From UBA1366 sp047602575 (GTDB lineage: Bacteria; Bacillota; Clostridia; Oscillospirales; Ruminococcaceae), in assembly GCA_047602575.1 (NCBI GenBank), contig JASGGY010000007.1, positions 310,001 through 374,000 of the forward strand: DNA of 64,000 bases, in the 5' to 3' direction. The notes below the pieces were generated by a model, which saw nothing but the letters and a program-made list of their open reading frames with translations, did no database searches and was not told the DNA's origin. Shown one piece after another: positions 35,299-44,109 of this stretch (positions within the stretch are counted from its first letter, which is position 1; every line of letters starts with the position of its first letter). Position numbers and translations under genes: made by a program.

Positions 35299-36615
35299 AT
35301 GAACAACAACGACACGCCGCTGGAAACGCTGATTGCGCAGACCAGAGCGGCGAAAAGCGGCGGTTCTGCGCCGCGAAATACTCCTAATGAAAGAAATTCT
35401 ATGCCGATTCGCGCGGCAGGCGAACCCGCGCGGCGAACCGGTGCGCCGCAGTCAGACCAAAGCACGGTTTGCCGCGGTACTGCGTCGCGCCCGGAGCAGG
35501 CAGGCACAGCGCGGACTTCCGGGCAGGCAGCCGGTGTGCGCAGGACTGCGGCGGGCGCTGCAAAATCCAGAACCGCAAAGGCGGGAACAAAAACGAAAGA
35601 AAGCGCGGTGAAGCCGGTGGCGCGGTATTACGACGAGGGCGATTCCGTTCGGGCGCGTCCGGCGAAAAAGCGGCATATTCTGCGCACGGTCATCATTGTG
35701 CTGCTGGTGCTGCTGCTGGCGGGGCTGGGGCTTTATGCATATTTGATCAAAAGCTACATCGGCGAGATGAACATCGTGGAAACCGGTCCGCGCGCGGATC
35801 TGTCGGGCGTGGCGCTGACAAGCGACGAGGATGTGCGCAATATTCTTGTCATCGGCTCGGACACGCGTTATGCGGACAAAAACGGGCGCTCGGACTCGAT
35901 GATTCTCGTTTCGCTGGATACGAAAAACAACCGCGTGACGCTCTCGAGCTTTATGCGGGATATGTATGTGGAAATCCCCGGTCACGGCTGGGATAAAATG
36001 AATGCTTCCCTCGCAAAGGGCGGCGCGGAGCTTGTCATGGACACACTGGCTTACAACTTCGGCATTCAGGTGGACGAGTATCTGTATGTGGATTTCTACT
36101 CCTTTGTTGACATCGTGGACGCGGTGGGCGGGGTGGAAATCAAGCTTTCCGACGCCGAAGCCGCGGGTATGAAGAAGCCCATGTCCGAGCAGAACCGGAT
36201 TCTCGGCAAGGCGAAGGGTTCGGATTACCTCAACGCCGGCGGCACGTATCTTTTAAACGGCAACCAGGCGCTGGGCTATGCACGGCTGCGGTATGTGGGT
36301 AATGCGGACTTTGAGCGCACCGACCGCCAGCGCACGGTGATTAAGAAAATCATGGAGAAAGCCAAAACATTGAGCGTTCCGGAGCTGAATGCGTTTGCGA
36401 AAACATCGTTCGGCAGCTTGACCACGAACATCGATGAGGACGCGCTGTTTAAGCTGCTGTTCAAAGCGCCGGTTTACACGGGCTATGCGGTGCAGGAGCT
36501 GCGCATTCCGGCTGACGACACGTGGAGCTACGGCACGGCGGGCACGCAGTCAATCCTCACCGTGGATTTTGACGCGAACAAGGACTTGCTCAAAAGCACG
36601 ATTTACGGTAAATAA
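35299..36615 (+). CDS. LytR-CpsA-Psr (LCP) family cell-wall glycopolymer ligase
   Basis: LCP proteins transfer wall teichoic acids or capsular polysaccharides from lipid carriers to peptidoglycan. Of 438 residues, the first ~125 are a cytoplasmic, Ala/Arg/Thr-rich disordered tail, longer than in most family members. One transmembrane helix follows (about 128-150, TVIIVLLVLLLAGLGLYAYL), then the extracellular LCP domain: NILVIGSDTRYADKNGRSDS, ILVSLDTKNNRVTLSSFMRD, DKMNASLAKGGAELVMDTL and NGNQALGYARLRYVGNADFE, containing the conserved Arg/Asp residues that bind the polyprenyl phosphate. The start ATG 35299 has a weak GGCGGGGAG upstream. Driven by a consensus promoter and likely monocistronic. 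Confidence 0.93.
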   Translation: MNNNDTPLETLIAQTRAAKSGGSAPRNTPNERNSMPIRAAGEPARRTGAPQSDQSTVCRGTASRPEQAGTARTSGQAAGVRRTAAGAAKSRTAKAGTKTKESAVKPVARYYDEGDSVRARPAKKRHILRTVIIVLLVLLLAGLGLYAYLIKSYIGEMNIVETGPRADLSGVALTSDEDVRNILVIGSDTRYADKNGRSDSMILVSLDTKNNRVTLSSFMRDMYVEIPGHGWDKMNASLAKGGAELVMDTLAYNFGIQVDEYLYVDFYSFVDIVDAVGGVEIKLSDAEAAGMKKPMSEQNRILGKAKGSDYLNAGGTYLLNGNQALGYARLRYVGNADFERTDRQRTVIKKIMEKAKTLSVPELNAFAKTSFGSLTTNIDEDALFKLLFKAPVYTGYAVQELRIPADDTWSYGTAGTQSILTVDFDANKDLLKSTIYGK

Positions 36616-36626
36616 TAAATTACTAA

Positions 36627-36822
36627 CTGTAGATAAAGTATAAGCTCATTTTTCGAGCGCCCAAAAGAATCGCAAAGTAGTACCTAAAGTTAAATGGTAT
36701 AGAAAAGCAAAGTGGGATCTATAAAACAACGGGTTTCCAAAGGGGGCATGCCCCCTTTGGCGGGTGGGTGTCAATGCTGCCGTGCGCGGCAGCACGGGTG
36801 AAACCCTCTGACTAGGTTTATC
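36627..36822 (+). repeat. Dispersed palindromic repeat, family A copy 5 (long form)
   Basis: 5' half: GTAGATAAAGTATAAGCTCA ... GAATCGCAAAGTAGTACC ... AAGCAAAGTGGGATC, aligned with copies 3 and 4. 3' half: ACAACGGGTTTCC, CCAAAGGGGGCATGCCCCC with TTTGG, the CTGCCGTGCGCGGCAG palindrome (also in copy 2), and a final CCCTCTGACTAGGTTTA. Confidence 0.85.
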
Positions 36823-36850
36823 TTCAGTCTGAAAAGTTAATCATTTGTTC

Positions 36851-36894
36851 AGCCGGAGGGTTGCACGTTTGTGTGCAACTTTCCGGCTTTTTTG
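36851..36894 (+). terminator. Rho-independent terminator downstream of the LCP gene
   Basis: AGCCGGA-GGGTTGCAC pairs with GTGCAAC-TTTCCGGCT around GTTTGT, followed by a T run. The remaining 36895-37086 contains no feature I can name. Confidence 0.8.
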
Positions 36895-37086
36895 CGGGGT
36901 TAGTAGAAGCGGTTCGTCGTGCGGACGTTCTGCGCGGCGGTCTGACCGGTATGCTTTATGTGATATGAAAGCCGGCAGGCGGGCGGCGTATCCCGGCGGG
37001 AACAGATTGAGATAGATTGCATAGGATGTACGGGGGCAAGAAATCCATGCTTCCGAACCGAATCTGAAAAAGGAGTCGTTTAAAAA

Positions 37087-37518
37087 ATGGAGAAAGTATG
37101 GAATCTGAAAATCGCGGTGTTTTCCGTCTGCGGCGCGGCGGGGAGCGTGTTTGCGCATCTGTTCGGCGGGTGGACGTCGGACTTTGCGACGCTGTTGATT
37201 TTCATGGGGATAGATTTTACCACGGGCATTGCCGTGGCCGGGATTTTCAAAAAATCGGCCAAGACCAAAAACGGCGCGCTGGAGAGCAACGCGGGCTTTA
37301 AAGGCATCTGCCGCAAGTGCATGATGCTGTTGTATGTGCTGATCGCAAACCGGCTGGATCTTGCGCTGGGAACGGCATATATCCGCACGGCGGTGATTGT
37401 GGCGTTTATTCTCAACGAGCTTCTGTCGATCACGGAGAACGCGGGGTTGATGGGCGTTCCGCTGCCGCCGGTGCTGAAAAAGGCGATTGAGGTGCTGAAG
37501 GACAAGAAGGACACATAG
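37087..37518 (+). CDS. Phage-type holin (holin 4/Cph1 family), isolated
   Basis: The 143-residue protein has about four hydrophobic segments (AVFSVCGAAGSVFAHLFGG, FATLLIFMGIDFTTGIAVAG, GICRKCMMLLYVLIANRLDL, TAVIVAFILNELLSITENAG). DFTTGIAVAGIFKKSAKTKN with KMMLLYVLIA-like spacing and NELLSITENAG is typical of Bacteriophage_holin_4 (Cph1) proteins, including TcdE-like secretion holins. No endolysin or other phage gene is near, so it may be a remnant or be used for release of proteins. The start ATG 37087 has GGAG nearby (AAAGGAGTCG). No co-transcribed partner is evident. Confidence 0.85.
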   Translation: MEKVWNLKIAVFSVCGAAGSVFAHLFGGWTSDFATLLIFMGIDFTTGIAVAGIFKKSAKTKNGALESNAGFKGICRKCMMLLYVLIANRLDLALGTAYIRTAVIVAFILNELLSITENAGLMGVPLPPVLKKAIEVLKDKKDT

Positions 37519-37684
37519 CGCCGCAGATACAAAAGCGCCCCCACTGGAACAATTGTGTGCCGGCGGAGGTGCTTATTTTTGTTATAAAAGGCGCTTGCGG
37601 TGTTTTCAAAAAGTAAGGATTTGTAGCCGAATTTTTCCTTTACAACGCGTCCTTGCCGTGCTATGATGAATACGGACTCCTAAA

Positions 37685-37842
37685 ATTGCTCCACCAACTA
37701 AACCCTGCACAGCATTGGCGGTATTTTTTTCACACAACCGCGTTGTCGTCCTTGCAAAGCGCCAGCTTGGCTGCGTCCTCCGCCTTGCTGTGTGGAAAAA
37801 ATCCTCGCCAATCAGTGCGCAAGGTTTAGTTGGTGGAGCAAT
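37685..37842. repeat. 158-bp inverted-repeat element C (MITE-like)
   Basis: Perfect 20-bp terminal inverted repeats: ATTGCTCCACCAACTAAACC (37685-37704) and its complement (37823-37842). The pairing continues inward imperfectly (GCATTGGCGGTATTTTTTT against AAAAAATCCTCGCCAATCAG), so nearly the whole element can fold back. There is no ORF of note. It lies between the holin and the first lipoprotein gene and supplies sequence up to 25 bases before that gene's start. 37519-37684 shows nothing else definite. Confidence 0.75.
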
Positions 37843-37866
37843 AATAAAAAGAAAGAAGCGGTTGAA

Positions 37867-38871
37867 ATGGTAGGAAAAAGAGCGGCGGCAATTCTCGCGG
37901 CGTGTATGCTTTTGGGCGGATGTGCGGCGGGGGGCAAGAAAACAGAAAGCAAGGAGTCAGCGGTTACACCGGCGGCAACCACAACGGCGGCGGCAACAAC
38001 GGCGGCGACTACGACTCCGGCAGCCACAACGACGGTGGATGCGCAGGCGCTGCAAAAAGCAGCGCAGGCAAAGCTGATCAAACAGGTGTAAAAAGTCTGC
38101 AAGGGCTGGCAAGTGGCGCAGACGTGGTGTGACGATTACAACGGTGACGGCGCATATGAGCTGTTTACGTATATGGCAAACCCCGACGCGGTTCAGGATG
38201 AATACTACAATTATGAAGACACAATCGGCGCGTATTATTACGCGGGGGCAGACGGGGTGGAATGCCTGTTTGGCGATGTGTACAACGAGCCGTATGATGT
38301 GGCGCTGTGTCAGTTCGACAAGCAGGCACTTTTATTGACGAGCATCAACGGCGGCAGTTCAAGCTCTTATTCCTATGCGTGGCTCGTGGATCGGGACGGC
38401 ACGCTGAAGTCGTTTTCCTTCCAGGACAGAACGCTCAAATACATGGGCGGAAACGAATTCACAAGCTTTGTGGACGATTATGATGCGTGTACGGATTTCA
38501 CCGGGCATACCTGGAAGGCGTATTATCAATACTGGGACGGTGAAAAATTCTGTGAACACGGCGGGATTGAAATCTCGCAGAATCAGCTTTTAAAGGCGGA
38601 CGGCGCGAAAAAATACCTTGATAAAATCACCGATGTGAACGGTAATGTACGTAAGATTTTTTACCGCGACAACAACATCATTAACATCAATTATGTCGTG
38701 GAGGACAGAAATGAAAACATGACACTGGTGTTAAATGACGGCATTGTAAAGGAACTGACGTATGAAGACAGCGACGGAAAAAAACAACCGGTCGGCTCGT
38801 ATCATGGGATATACAGCGGTGCGAGTGATCCCGAGTTTGCGACGTATCCGGATGAATTTCCGCTGAAGTAA
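37867..38871 (+). pseudogene. Lipoprotein of the 38-kb paralogue pair, with in-frame stop codon
   Basis: The N-terminus (MVGKRAAAILAACMLLGGCA) is a lipoprotein signal with lipobox LGGC. A Thr/Ala-rich linker (TTTAAATTAATTTPAATTT) follows. At 38089-38091 a TAA interrupts the frame; beyond it the same frame continues KVCKGWQVAQTWCDDYNGDG and runs for another 260 residues to 38871. The intact paralogue at 38931 reads KKKCPGWEAGQVQCGDFNSDG at the same place, so the stop is a point change in one gene, not a gene boundary. GTG 38113 could restart the second part, but that would lack a signal peptide. The C-terminal domain (ITDVNGNVRKIFYRDNNIIN) is of unknown function. Confidence 0.8.
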
Positions 38872-38930
38872 AAAAAGGATTTCACCGAAGCAAAAACAAT
38901 GATTAAAAAATAAGGGAAGTAGTAACCGAA

Positions 38931-39902
38931 ATGGGAAAGAAACTGGCGGCGATTTGCGCGGCGTGTGTGCTTTTGGGCGGCTGTTCGGCTGGAAAAGATG
39001 ACAGCGGCAAAGCGCAGACAACGGCGGCAACGGTACAGACTACGGCAGTAACAACAGCACAAACCACGGCGGTTACGACCGCGCAGACCACCCCCTCGAA
39101 ACTGGACGCGGCGCGGGAAAAGCTGCTTGCGGCGGTCAAAAAGAAATGCCCGGGCTGGGAAGCGGGGCAGGTGCAGTGCGGCGATTTCAATTCCGACGGC
39201 GCGTATGAGCTGTTTGTGTATATGAAAAATCCAGACGCGGGCGAATACGACGCGGCGGGTGCGTATTATTTTGCGGGAAAAGGCGGAGTGAACTGCCTGA
39301 TTGACGCGCTTTATAATGCGCCGCTCGACGTCACCGTCTGCAAGCTGGGCGCGCAGCAGATGCTGCTGATGAATGTTTCGCAGGGCGGGGCGAGTTCCTA
39401 CGCGTATGCGTGGCTGGTGAAGCCGGACGGCGGACTGAAGAAGTTTGAATTCGACGACGAATTTGTTTACTACGCGGGCGGGATGGAATTTACTTCAAGC
39501 TCTACCGATTATGACGCGCTTACCGATTGGACCGGGCACACGTGGAAGGCGTATTATTACTACTGGGACGGCGCGCAGTTTCGCGAGTACGGCGGGATTG
39601 AAGTCACGCGGGAGCAGTTCCTGAAAGCCGGTGGTGCGGCGGGGTATCTCGAGCAGATTAAAAAGGACGGCGGTACGCTCGGGAAAATTTTCTACCGCGC
39701 AAACGGCATTGTGAACATCAATTATACCGTGGAGAACAGGAACGAAAACATGACGCTTGTGCTTGCCGACGGTGTGGTGTCCGAAAAGCTCGCCGAGGTT
39801 GACGAGGGCTTGCTGAAGCCGATCGGGTCGTACCAAGGCATTTACGTAGTGGCGGTGCATCCGGAGTTTGCGACGTATCCGGATGAATTTCCGGTAAAAT
39901 AG
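38931..39902 (+). CDS. Lipoprotein of unknown function (intact paralogue)
   Basis: The 323-residue product starts MGKKLAAICAACVLLGGCSA: signal peptide with lipobox LGGC, so the mature protein is lipid-anchored outside the membrane. A linker of TTAQTTAVTTAQTT repeats leads to a domain containing CGDFNSDGAYELFVYMKNPD, a Ca-binding-like D-x-N-x-DG segment resembling VCBS/FG-GAP-type loops, and a C-terminal half without recognisable motifs (AYAWLVKPDGGLKKFEFDDE). It is clearly homologous to the preceding interrupted gene along its length. The next gene shares only the signal and linker. Role unknown. Confidence 0.85.
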   Translation: MGKKLAAICAACVLLGGCSAGKDDSGKAQTTAATVQTTAVTTAQTTAVTTAQTTPSKLDAAREKLLAAVKKKCPGWEAGQVQCGDFNSDGAYELFVYMKNPDAGEYDAAGAYYFAGKGGVNCLIDALYNAPLDVTVCKLGAQQMLLMNVSQGGASSYAYAWLVKPDGGLKKFEFDDEFVYYAGGMEFTSSSTDYDALTDWTGHTWKAYYYYWDGAQFREYGGIEVTREQFLKAGGAAGYLEQIKKDGGTLGKIFYRANGIVNINYTVENRNENMTLVLADGVVSEKLAEVDEGLLKPIGSYQGIYVVAVHPEFATYPDEFPVK

Positions 39903-39960
39903 AGCACAAAAACATTCAGATAGAAAAGCAGTACAAAAGAACAAAGAAAGAAGCGTTGAC

Positions 39961-41112
39961 ATGGTGAAAAGAATGGCAGCGGTGCTTGCGGCGTGTGTAC
40001 TTTTGGGTGGATGCGCGGCGGGCGGCGGGGAAGAAAGCACGGTGCAAACGGCGGTTACGACTGCGCAGACAATAGCAGTTACGACGGCACAAACAGCGGC
40101 AGTTACAACCGCGCAGACTACAGCGCAGACAACAACGGCACAGACAACAGCGACAACGGACGAACCAACTCAAACGGGGGAACGGCTTTGCGTTTCGATT
40201 TTCAAAGACGGGAAATCCTCAATCTGGGAGTATGACACAGTGGCGGGGACGTGGACGGAGCGCTTGAGCAAGCGCCATGTGATGCTGTCAAGCTGCATGG
40301 ACGGCGCGGGAAATTTGTTCTTTATCGATGCGTTGTCGGATTATGACCAGTGGCAGGTGTTCCGCTATGATGCGGCAACGAAAAAGGTCAGCCAACTCAC
40401 GGACGATATGCTGGCAAAGGGCGACGTCACCATGGCGCGGGACGGTGAAGTATATTTCAACCAATCGTCGTCGGTTGGGATGAACCGCGTGTTCCGGCTT
40501 GATAAAAAGGGGAGCGGGTATGTTCCCGTTCAGATGCAGGACGCGTCCGCGGACACGGAAATCCCTCGCTACTGCGTCGGCGATGATGATGCGATTTACA
40601 CCGCAGAGTATTCTTTTTCCGAAGCAAACAAGCTTTATGAGAACTCTGAGGACGGAAACTATGTACAGGATGTGTCCATCGTTTGCTATGACAAAGCGCA
40701 TCCAAACGGAAAAACGGTGACGGTGGTTCAGACGAGCTTCAGCGATGTCAGCGAATTGTCTGTGGCGGGGAAGAATCTGCTTGTCGTCAGCGAGGACGAA
40801 AAGGGCGCTTACCGCTTTCAGATTGTTGACCTGACGAGCGATAAGATTACCGCTACCTACACCGCGCACAAGCTGTGCGCAAGCAAGGGGCTGCAATATA
40901 TCGGCGGGCTGGGCTGCGAATGCTGCTTGAGCGAAAACGGGGATGCGGTTTATTTTGCCGGTGTGCCGGACGGCGCGACAACGATTGACCTTGACGGGAT
41001 TGAGGGCCTGAGCATGGGGTTGTTCCGACTGGATTTGAAAACCGGCAAGGTGACGCGTCTGGATACATTCAAGGACGCGATTGTTTCGGACATCACCGAG
41101 GTCATTGATTAA
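39961..41112 (+). CDS. Lipoprotein with beta-propeller-like C-terminal domain
   Basis: The 383-residue product starts MVKRMAAVLAACVLLGGCAA, the same lipoprotein signal as the two genes upstream, followed by the same type of TTAQTT linker. From about residue 75 the domain differs: repeated units such as SIWEYDTVAGTWTERLSKRH, WQVFRYDAATKKVSQLTDDM and GLFRLDLKTGKVTRLDTFKD have the D/Y-x-x-T-x-K/R-x-x-L spacing of WD40-like/DUF5050 beta-propellers. It is probably a cell-surface binding protein. The start ATG 39961 has AAAGAAAGAAG upstream. The three genes form a tandem family in which the export and linker module stays constant and the cargo domain changes. Confidence 0.85.
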   Translation: MVKRMAAVLAACVLLGGCAAGGGEESTVQTAVTTAQTIAVTTAQTAAVTTAQTTAQTTTAQTTATTDEPTQTGERLCVSIFKDGKSSIWEYDTVAGTWTERLSKRHVMLSSCMDGAGNLFFIDALSDYDQWQVFRYDAATKKVSQLTDDMLAKGDVTMARDGEVYFNQSSSVGMNRVFRLDKKGSGYVPVQMQDASADTEIPRYCVGDDDAIYTAEYSFSEANKLYENSEDGNYVQDVSIVCYDKAHPNGKTVTVVQTSFSDVSELSVAGKNLLVVSEDEKGAYRFQIVDLTSDKITATYTAHKLCASKGLQYIGGLGCECCLSENGDAVYFAGVPDGATTIDLDGIEGLSMGLFRLDLKTGKVTRLDTFKDAIVSDITEVID

Positions 41113-41145
41113 AACGCGGACATAGTGCTATATTAGGCAGAAGAT

Positions 41146-41245
41146 AAACCCTAGTCAGGGGGCGCCGCCCCCCGACACCTCCTGCCAAAGGGTACTTGTA
41201 CCCTTTGGTTGGGGTTGTTAGGGGGCAACGCCCCCTGACATAGGG
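41146..41245 (-). repeat. Dispersed palindromic repeat, family A copy 6 (short, rearranged)
   Basis: Starts with AAACCCTAGTCAGGGGGCGCC, the complement of the family end, followed by CCAAAGGGTACTTGTACCC with TTTGG and GGGGGCAACGCCCCC. The ACGGGTTTCC landmark is absent. It fills the gap downstream of the lipoprotein gene and overlaps the 3' end of the lysR gene. Confidence 0.7.
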
Positions 41246-42144
41246 TATGTGCCGGTGAAGCGGAGGAAGCTTTGAACGGCGGGGTAGTTGGCGGCGGATT
41301 TTGCGCAGGCAAAGCCGACGGTGCGTTTTGGTACGGGTGCGTCGAGCGGGATTTCGACAAGGCGACCGGCGGCGAGGTCGTCGGCGACAAATTCGCGGAT
41401 GACGCAGGCGACGCCCATGCCGATGCGTGCGAATTCAATCAGCAGATCCATGGTGGTGACATCGAGAATCTGGTTGACTGCGATGCGGTTGGCTTTGAGA
41501 TAATTGTCCACGTACAGGCGGGTGACGTTTTCCTCGTCCATGAGCATGAGGTTAGCGTGGGCGAATATCGCAGCGCCCATGAAATGCCCTTCGCGCAGGG
41601 TGAGGTTGTCGATGTACGCGCGGGAGGCGACGAAGATGTCCTCAAGTTCCCACCGCGGGAAAAAGGCGCAGGCGGTGTCGGATCGAGGCCGCTGGATGAT
41701 GCCGAGATCGAGCTTGCCGTCCTCAATCAGCTTCTGGGTTTGGGCGGAATCCTGACACTCGATGGTGATGCGTGTATGGGGGTGGGCGGTGATGAATTCC
41801 CGCAGGCTGGGCAGCAGGAGGTAGCGCGCAAGTGTCGCGGACGCGCCGATTTTCAGGCGGGCGATGCCGAGGGCGCGGTTGGTGCGTAGCTTTTCCTCCG
41901 CGCGGGCAATCGCGTCAAACGCGGCGGAGAGTTGCTCGAACAGCTGTGCGCCGTCGGGGGTGAGGGTCACGCCCTTTTGGGTGCGAAGAAACAGCACAGT
42001 GCCGAGGCTTTCCTCAAGGCGTTTGATGGCTTTGGAAACGGCGGGCTGTGAGATATAAAGCTGCTCGCTTGCTTTCGAGATATTCCCCGCGCGGGCGGCG
42101 GCATAAAAAATCCGGTAACGGTTGAGATTCTGTTCGGTAAACAT
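41218..42144 (-). CDS. LysR-family transcriptional regulator
   Basis: The 308-residue protein has the LysR N-terminal winged helix (NLNRYRIFYAAARAGNISKA, SEQLYISQPAVSKAIKRLEE) and a co-inducer-binding domain with ARLKIGASATLARYLLLPSL, then IGMGVACVIREFVADDLAAG. It is divergent from leuC across 149 bases, the position of a local regulator of the leu genes; leucine-pathway control is inferred. The ATG is at 42144; CGAGGAGGGCGC lies upstream. The last seven residues (MSGGVAP) and the stop codon lie in the family A repeat, so the C-terminus has been rebuilt by the repeat. Confidence 0.92.
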   Translation of the reverse strand: MFTEQNLNRYRIFYAAARAGNISKASEQLYISQPAVSKAIKRLEESLGTVLFLRTQKGVTLTPDGAQLFEQLSAAFDAIARAEEKLRTNRALGIARLKIGASATLARYLLLPSLREFITAHPHTRITIECQDSAQTQKLIEDGKLDLGIIQRPRSDTACAFFPRWELEDIFVASRAYIDNLTLREGHFMGAAIFAHANLMLMDEENVTRLYVDNYLKANRIAVNQILDVTTMDLLIEFARIGMGVACVIREFVADDLAAGRLVEIPLDAPVPKRTVGFACAKSAANYPAVQSFLRFTGTYPMSGGVAP

Positions 42145-42293
42145 AAATGCGCCCTCCTCGGTATAACTCAAATTCATGAACTGTATAAATATTATGTATT
42201 TTAATTATACCATGAGATGTGATATAATTGCAATAACAGAAAAAGGATTTGATGAAATTTATCAGCCGCCGTGGGCGGGAAAGGATGTTTGGT
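42145..42293 (+). promoter_or_regulatory. lysR/leuC divergent promoter region
   Basis: AT-rich. TATAAT at 42223-42228 with a weak -35 (TTTAAT, 42200-42205) could serve leuC. The palindrome TTCATGAA (42173-42180) and the A/T dyad ATAAATATTAT (42185-42195) are candidate LysR sites. GGGAAAGG precedes the leuC start. Confidence 0.5.
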
Positions 42294-43545
42294 ATGGGAA
42301 TGACGATGACGCAGAAGATTTTGGCGGCGCGGGCGGGGCTGGAGCGTGTGAAGCCGGGGCAGCTGATTATGGCGAAGCTGGATTTGGTTCTGGGAAATGA
42401 CGTGACGAGTCCTGTGGCGATCAACGAGTTTGAAAAAGCGGGATTTACCGAGATTTTCGACAAAAACAAGGTTACGATGGTAATGGATCACTTTACACCG
42501 AACAAGGACATCAAGGCGGCGCAGCAGTGCAAGCAGTGTCGGACGTTCTGCGGGGAGCATGAAATCAAGCACTATTACGACGTGGGCGACATGGGGATTG
42601 AGCACGCGCTGCTTCCGGAAAAAGGGCTGGTTGCGCCGGGAGACTGCGTGATCGGCGCGGACTCGCACACCTGCACGTATGGGGCGCTGGGTGCGTTCTC
42701 GACGGGTGTCGGCTCGACGGATATGTGCGCGGGCATGGCGACGGGCAAGGCGTGGTTCCGCGTGCCGAGCGCGATTAAATTCAACCTCACCGGTTCGCTA
42801 ACGGGATGGGCTTCGGCAAAGGATGTGATACTGCACATCATCGGCAAAATCGGCGTGGACGGTGCGCTCTACAAGTCGATGGAGTTCTCCGGTGAGGGGC
42901 TGATCAACCTGACGATGGAGGATCGGCTTTGCATGGCGAACATGGCGATTGAAGCGGGTGCGAAGAACGGTATTTTCGCCGTGGATAGCGTGACGCTTGA
43001 CTATGTGCGCGGTCGGGTGAACCGTCCATTCACGGTGTTCGAGGCGGATGCGGACGCAGAGTACGACGCGGTGATGGACATTGATTTATCCAAAATCGAG
43101 CCGACCGTGGCATTCCCGCACCTCCCGGAAAACGCAAAGGTGTTCTCCGAAATCGGTGAGATTAAGATTGATCAGGTCGTGATCGGAAGCTGCACAAACG
43201 GCAGAATTGAAGATATGCGCGCAGCGGCAAAGGTGCTCGACGGCAAAAAGGTTGCACAGCACGTGCGCTGCATTGTGATCCCTGCGACGCAAAAGATTTA
43301 TATGGATGCGATGAAAGAGGGCTTGCTCGAAGATTTTCATCAACGCCGGCTGCGCGGTATCAACGCCGACCTGCGGACCGTGCCTTGGCGGGCACATGGG
43401 CATCCTTGCCAAGGGAGAACGCGCTGTTGCGACGACCAATCGAAATTTCGTCGGACGCATGGGTCATCCCGAATCTGAGGTTTATCTGGCTTCTCCTGCC
43501 GTCGCTGCCGCTTCCGCCGTAGCCGGGAAGATTGCACAACCCTAG
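42294..43545 (+). CDS. leuC: 3-isopropylmalate dehydratase large subunit, frameshifted near 43331
   Basis: LeuC with LeuD isomerises 2-isopropylmalate to 3-isopropylmalate using a 4Fe-4S cluster. The product starts MGMTMTQKILAARAGLERVK and contains VMDHFTPNKDIKAAQQC, GADSHTCTYGALGAFSTGVG and the first cluster cysteine in GSCTNGRIEDM. At 43329-43333 the DNA reads CTCGAAGATTTTC; one base fewer gives LLEIFINAGCAVSTPTCGPC and continues to SAVAGKIAQP at TAG 43543-43545, supplying the second and third cysteines (CGPC). The restored product has 416 residues, as in the short Firmicutes/archaeal LeuC type. Without repair, two cluster ligands are lost. The start has AAAGG upstream; ATG 42285 is an alternative. 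The stop codon merges into a family A repeat. Confidence 0.93.
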
Positions 43546-43668
43546 GGAGGCGCTGCCCCCAGCCCTGCCAAAGGGGGCGCTGCCCCCTCTGGACTCCCTC
43601 GCCAAGAGGGTAAAGCTACCGTGCGCGGCAGCTACAGACCCTTTGGAAACCCGTTGTTGTTGTGGGGG
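43546..43668 (-). repeat. Dispersed palindromic repeat, family A copy 7
   Basis: Begins at the leuC stop (CCCTAGGGAGGCGC), then CCAAAGGGGGCGCTGCCCCC, a CCAAGAGGGTAA...TTACCCT-type stem with tip GCTACCGTGCGCGGCAGCTA, and ends GGAAACCCGTTGT, complementary to the family start. Confidence 0.75.
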
Positions 43669-43751
43669 AGTTTGTGGGGTTTTGATGGATAGCGGGGTTT
43701 GCGAATTTGTGGAGTTTAATGGGGTTTGGTTTGTGGGATGTATCAGCTTAA

Positions 43752-44020
43752 GTTCTGACTTCTGGCTTTTAAAAGTTTGCGGGATGTGGTTGGGGCGGGA
43801 GCAAGCCCCCGCCCTACATGGGAAAGTCGCGTAGATTGCGGATTTGTTTTTGGGTGTGTGTGGGATTTGTGGGTTGTGACATCCTGATTTCTGGCTTTAA
43901 AGAGTTTGCGGGTTGCGGTTGCGGCGGGAGCAAGCCCCCGCCCTACATGGAGAAGCAGCGTAGGATAGTTATTTTAAACTTGAGGGTTTAATGTGATGTG
44001 TCCTCCTAATTTCTGACCTC
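43752..44020 (+). repeat. Tandem ~129-bp duplication, each unit holding one REP-like palindrome (family B copies 1 and 2)
   Basis: Two units begin TGACTTCTGGC (about 43756) and TGATTTCTGGC (about 43884); each contains GAGTTTGCGGG or AAGTTTGCGGG and then the 23-bp palindrome starting GCGGGAGCAAGC and ending CCGCCCTAC (43795-43817, 43924-43946). Remnants TTCTGACCTCTGACC follow. With copy 7 of family A they make up the whole 560-base gap between leuC and the Dabb gene; no coding sequence is credible here. Confidence 0.75.
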
Positions 44021-44109
44021 TGACCTCTGACTTCTAATCGGAAATGGAAAAAGTGTATTCCTAATATCGATCCTTTGATTTTGAATTTCTAATAAAAGGA
44101 GCATCTAAT

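Noticed and set aside
37087..37518. Prophage
   Set aside because: Only a single holin is present; no capsid, terminase, integrase or endolysin genes surround it.
43532..43834. 100-residue + strand ORF after leuC
   Set aside because: It is composed of family A and B repeat sequence and begins inside the leuC 3' end.
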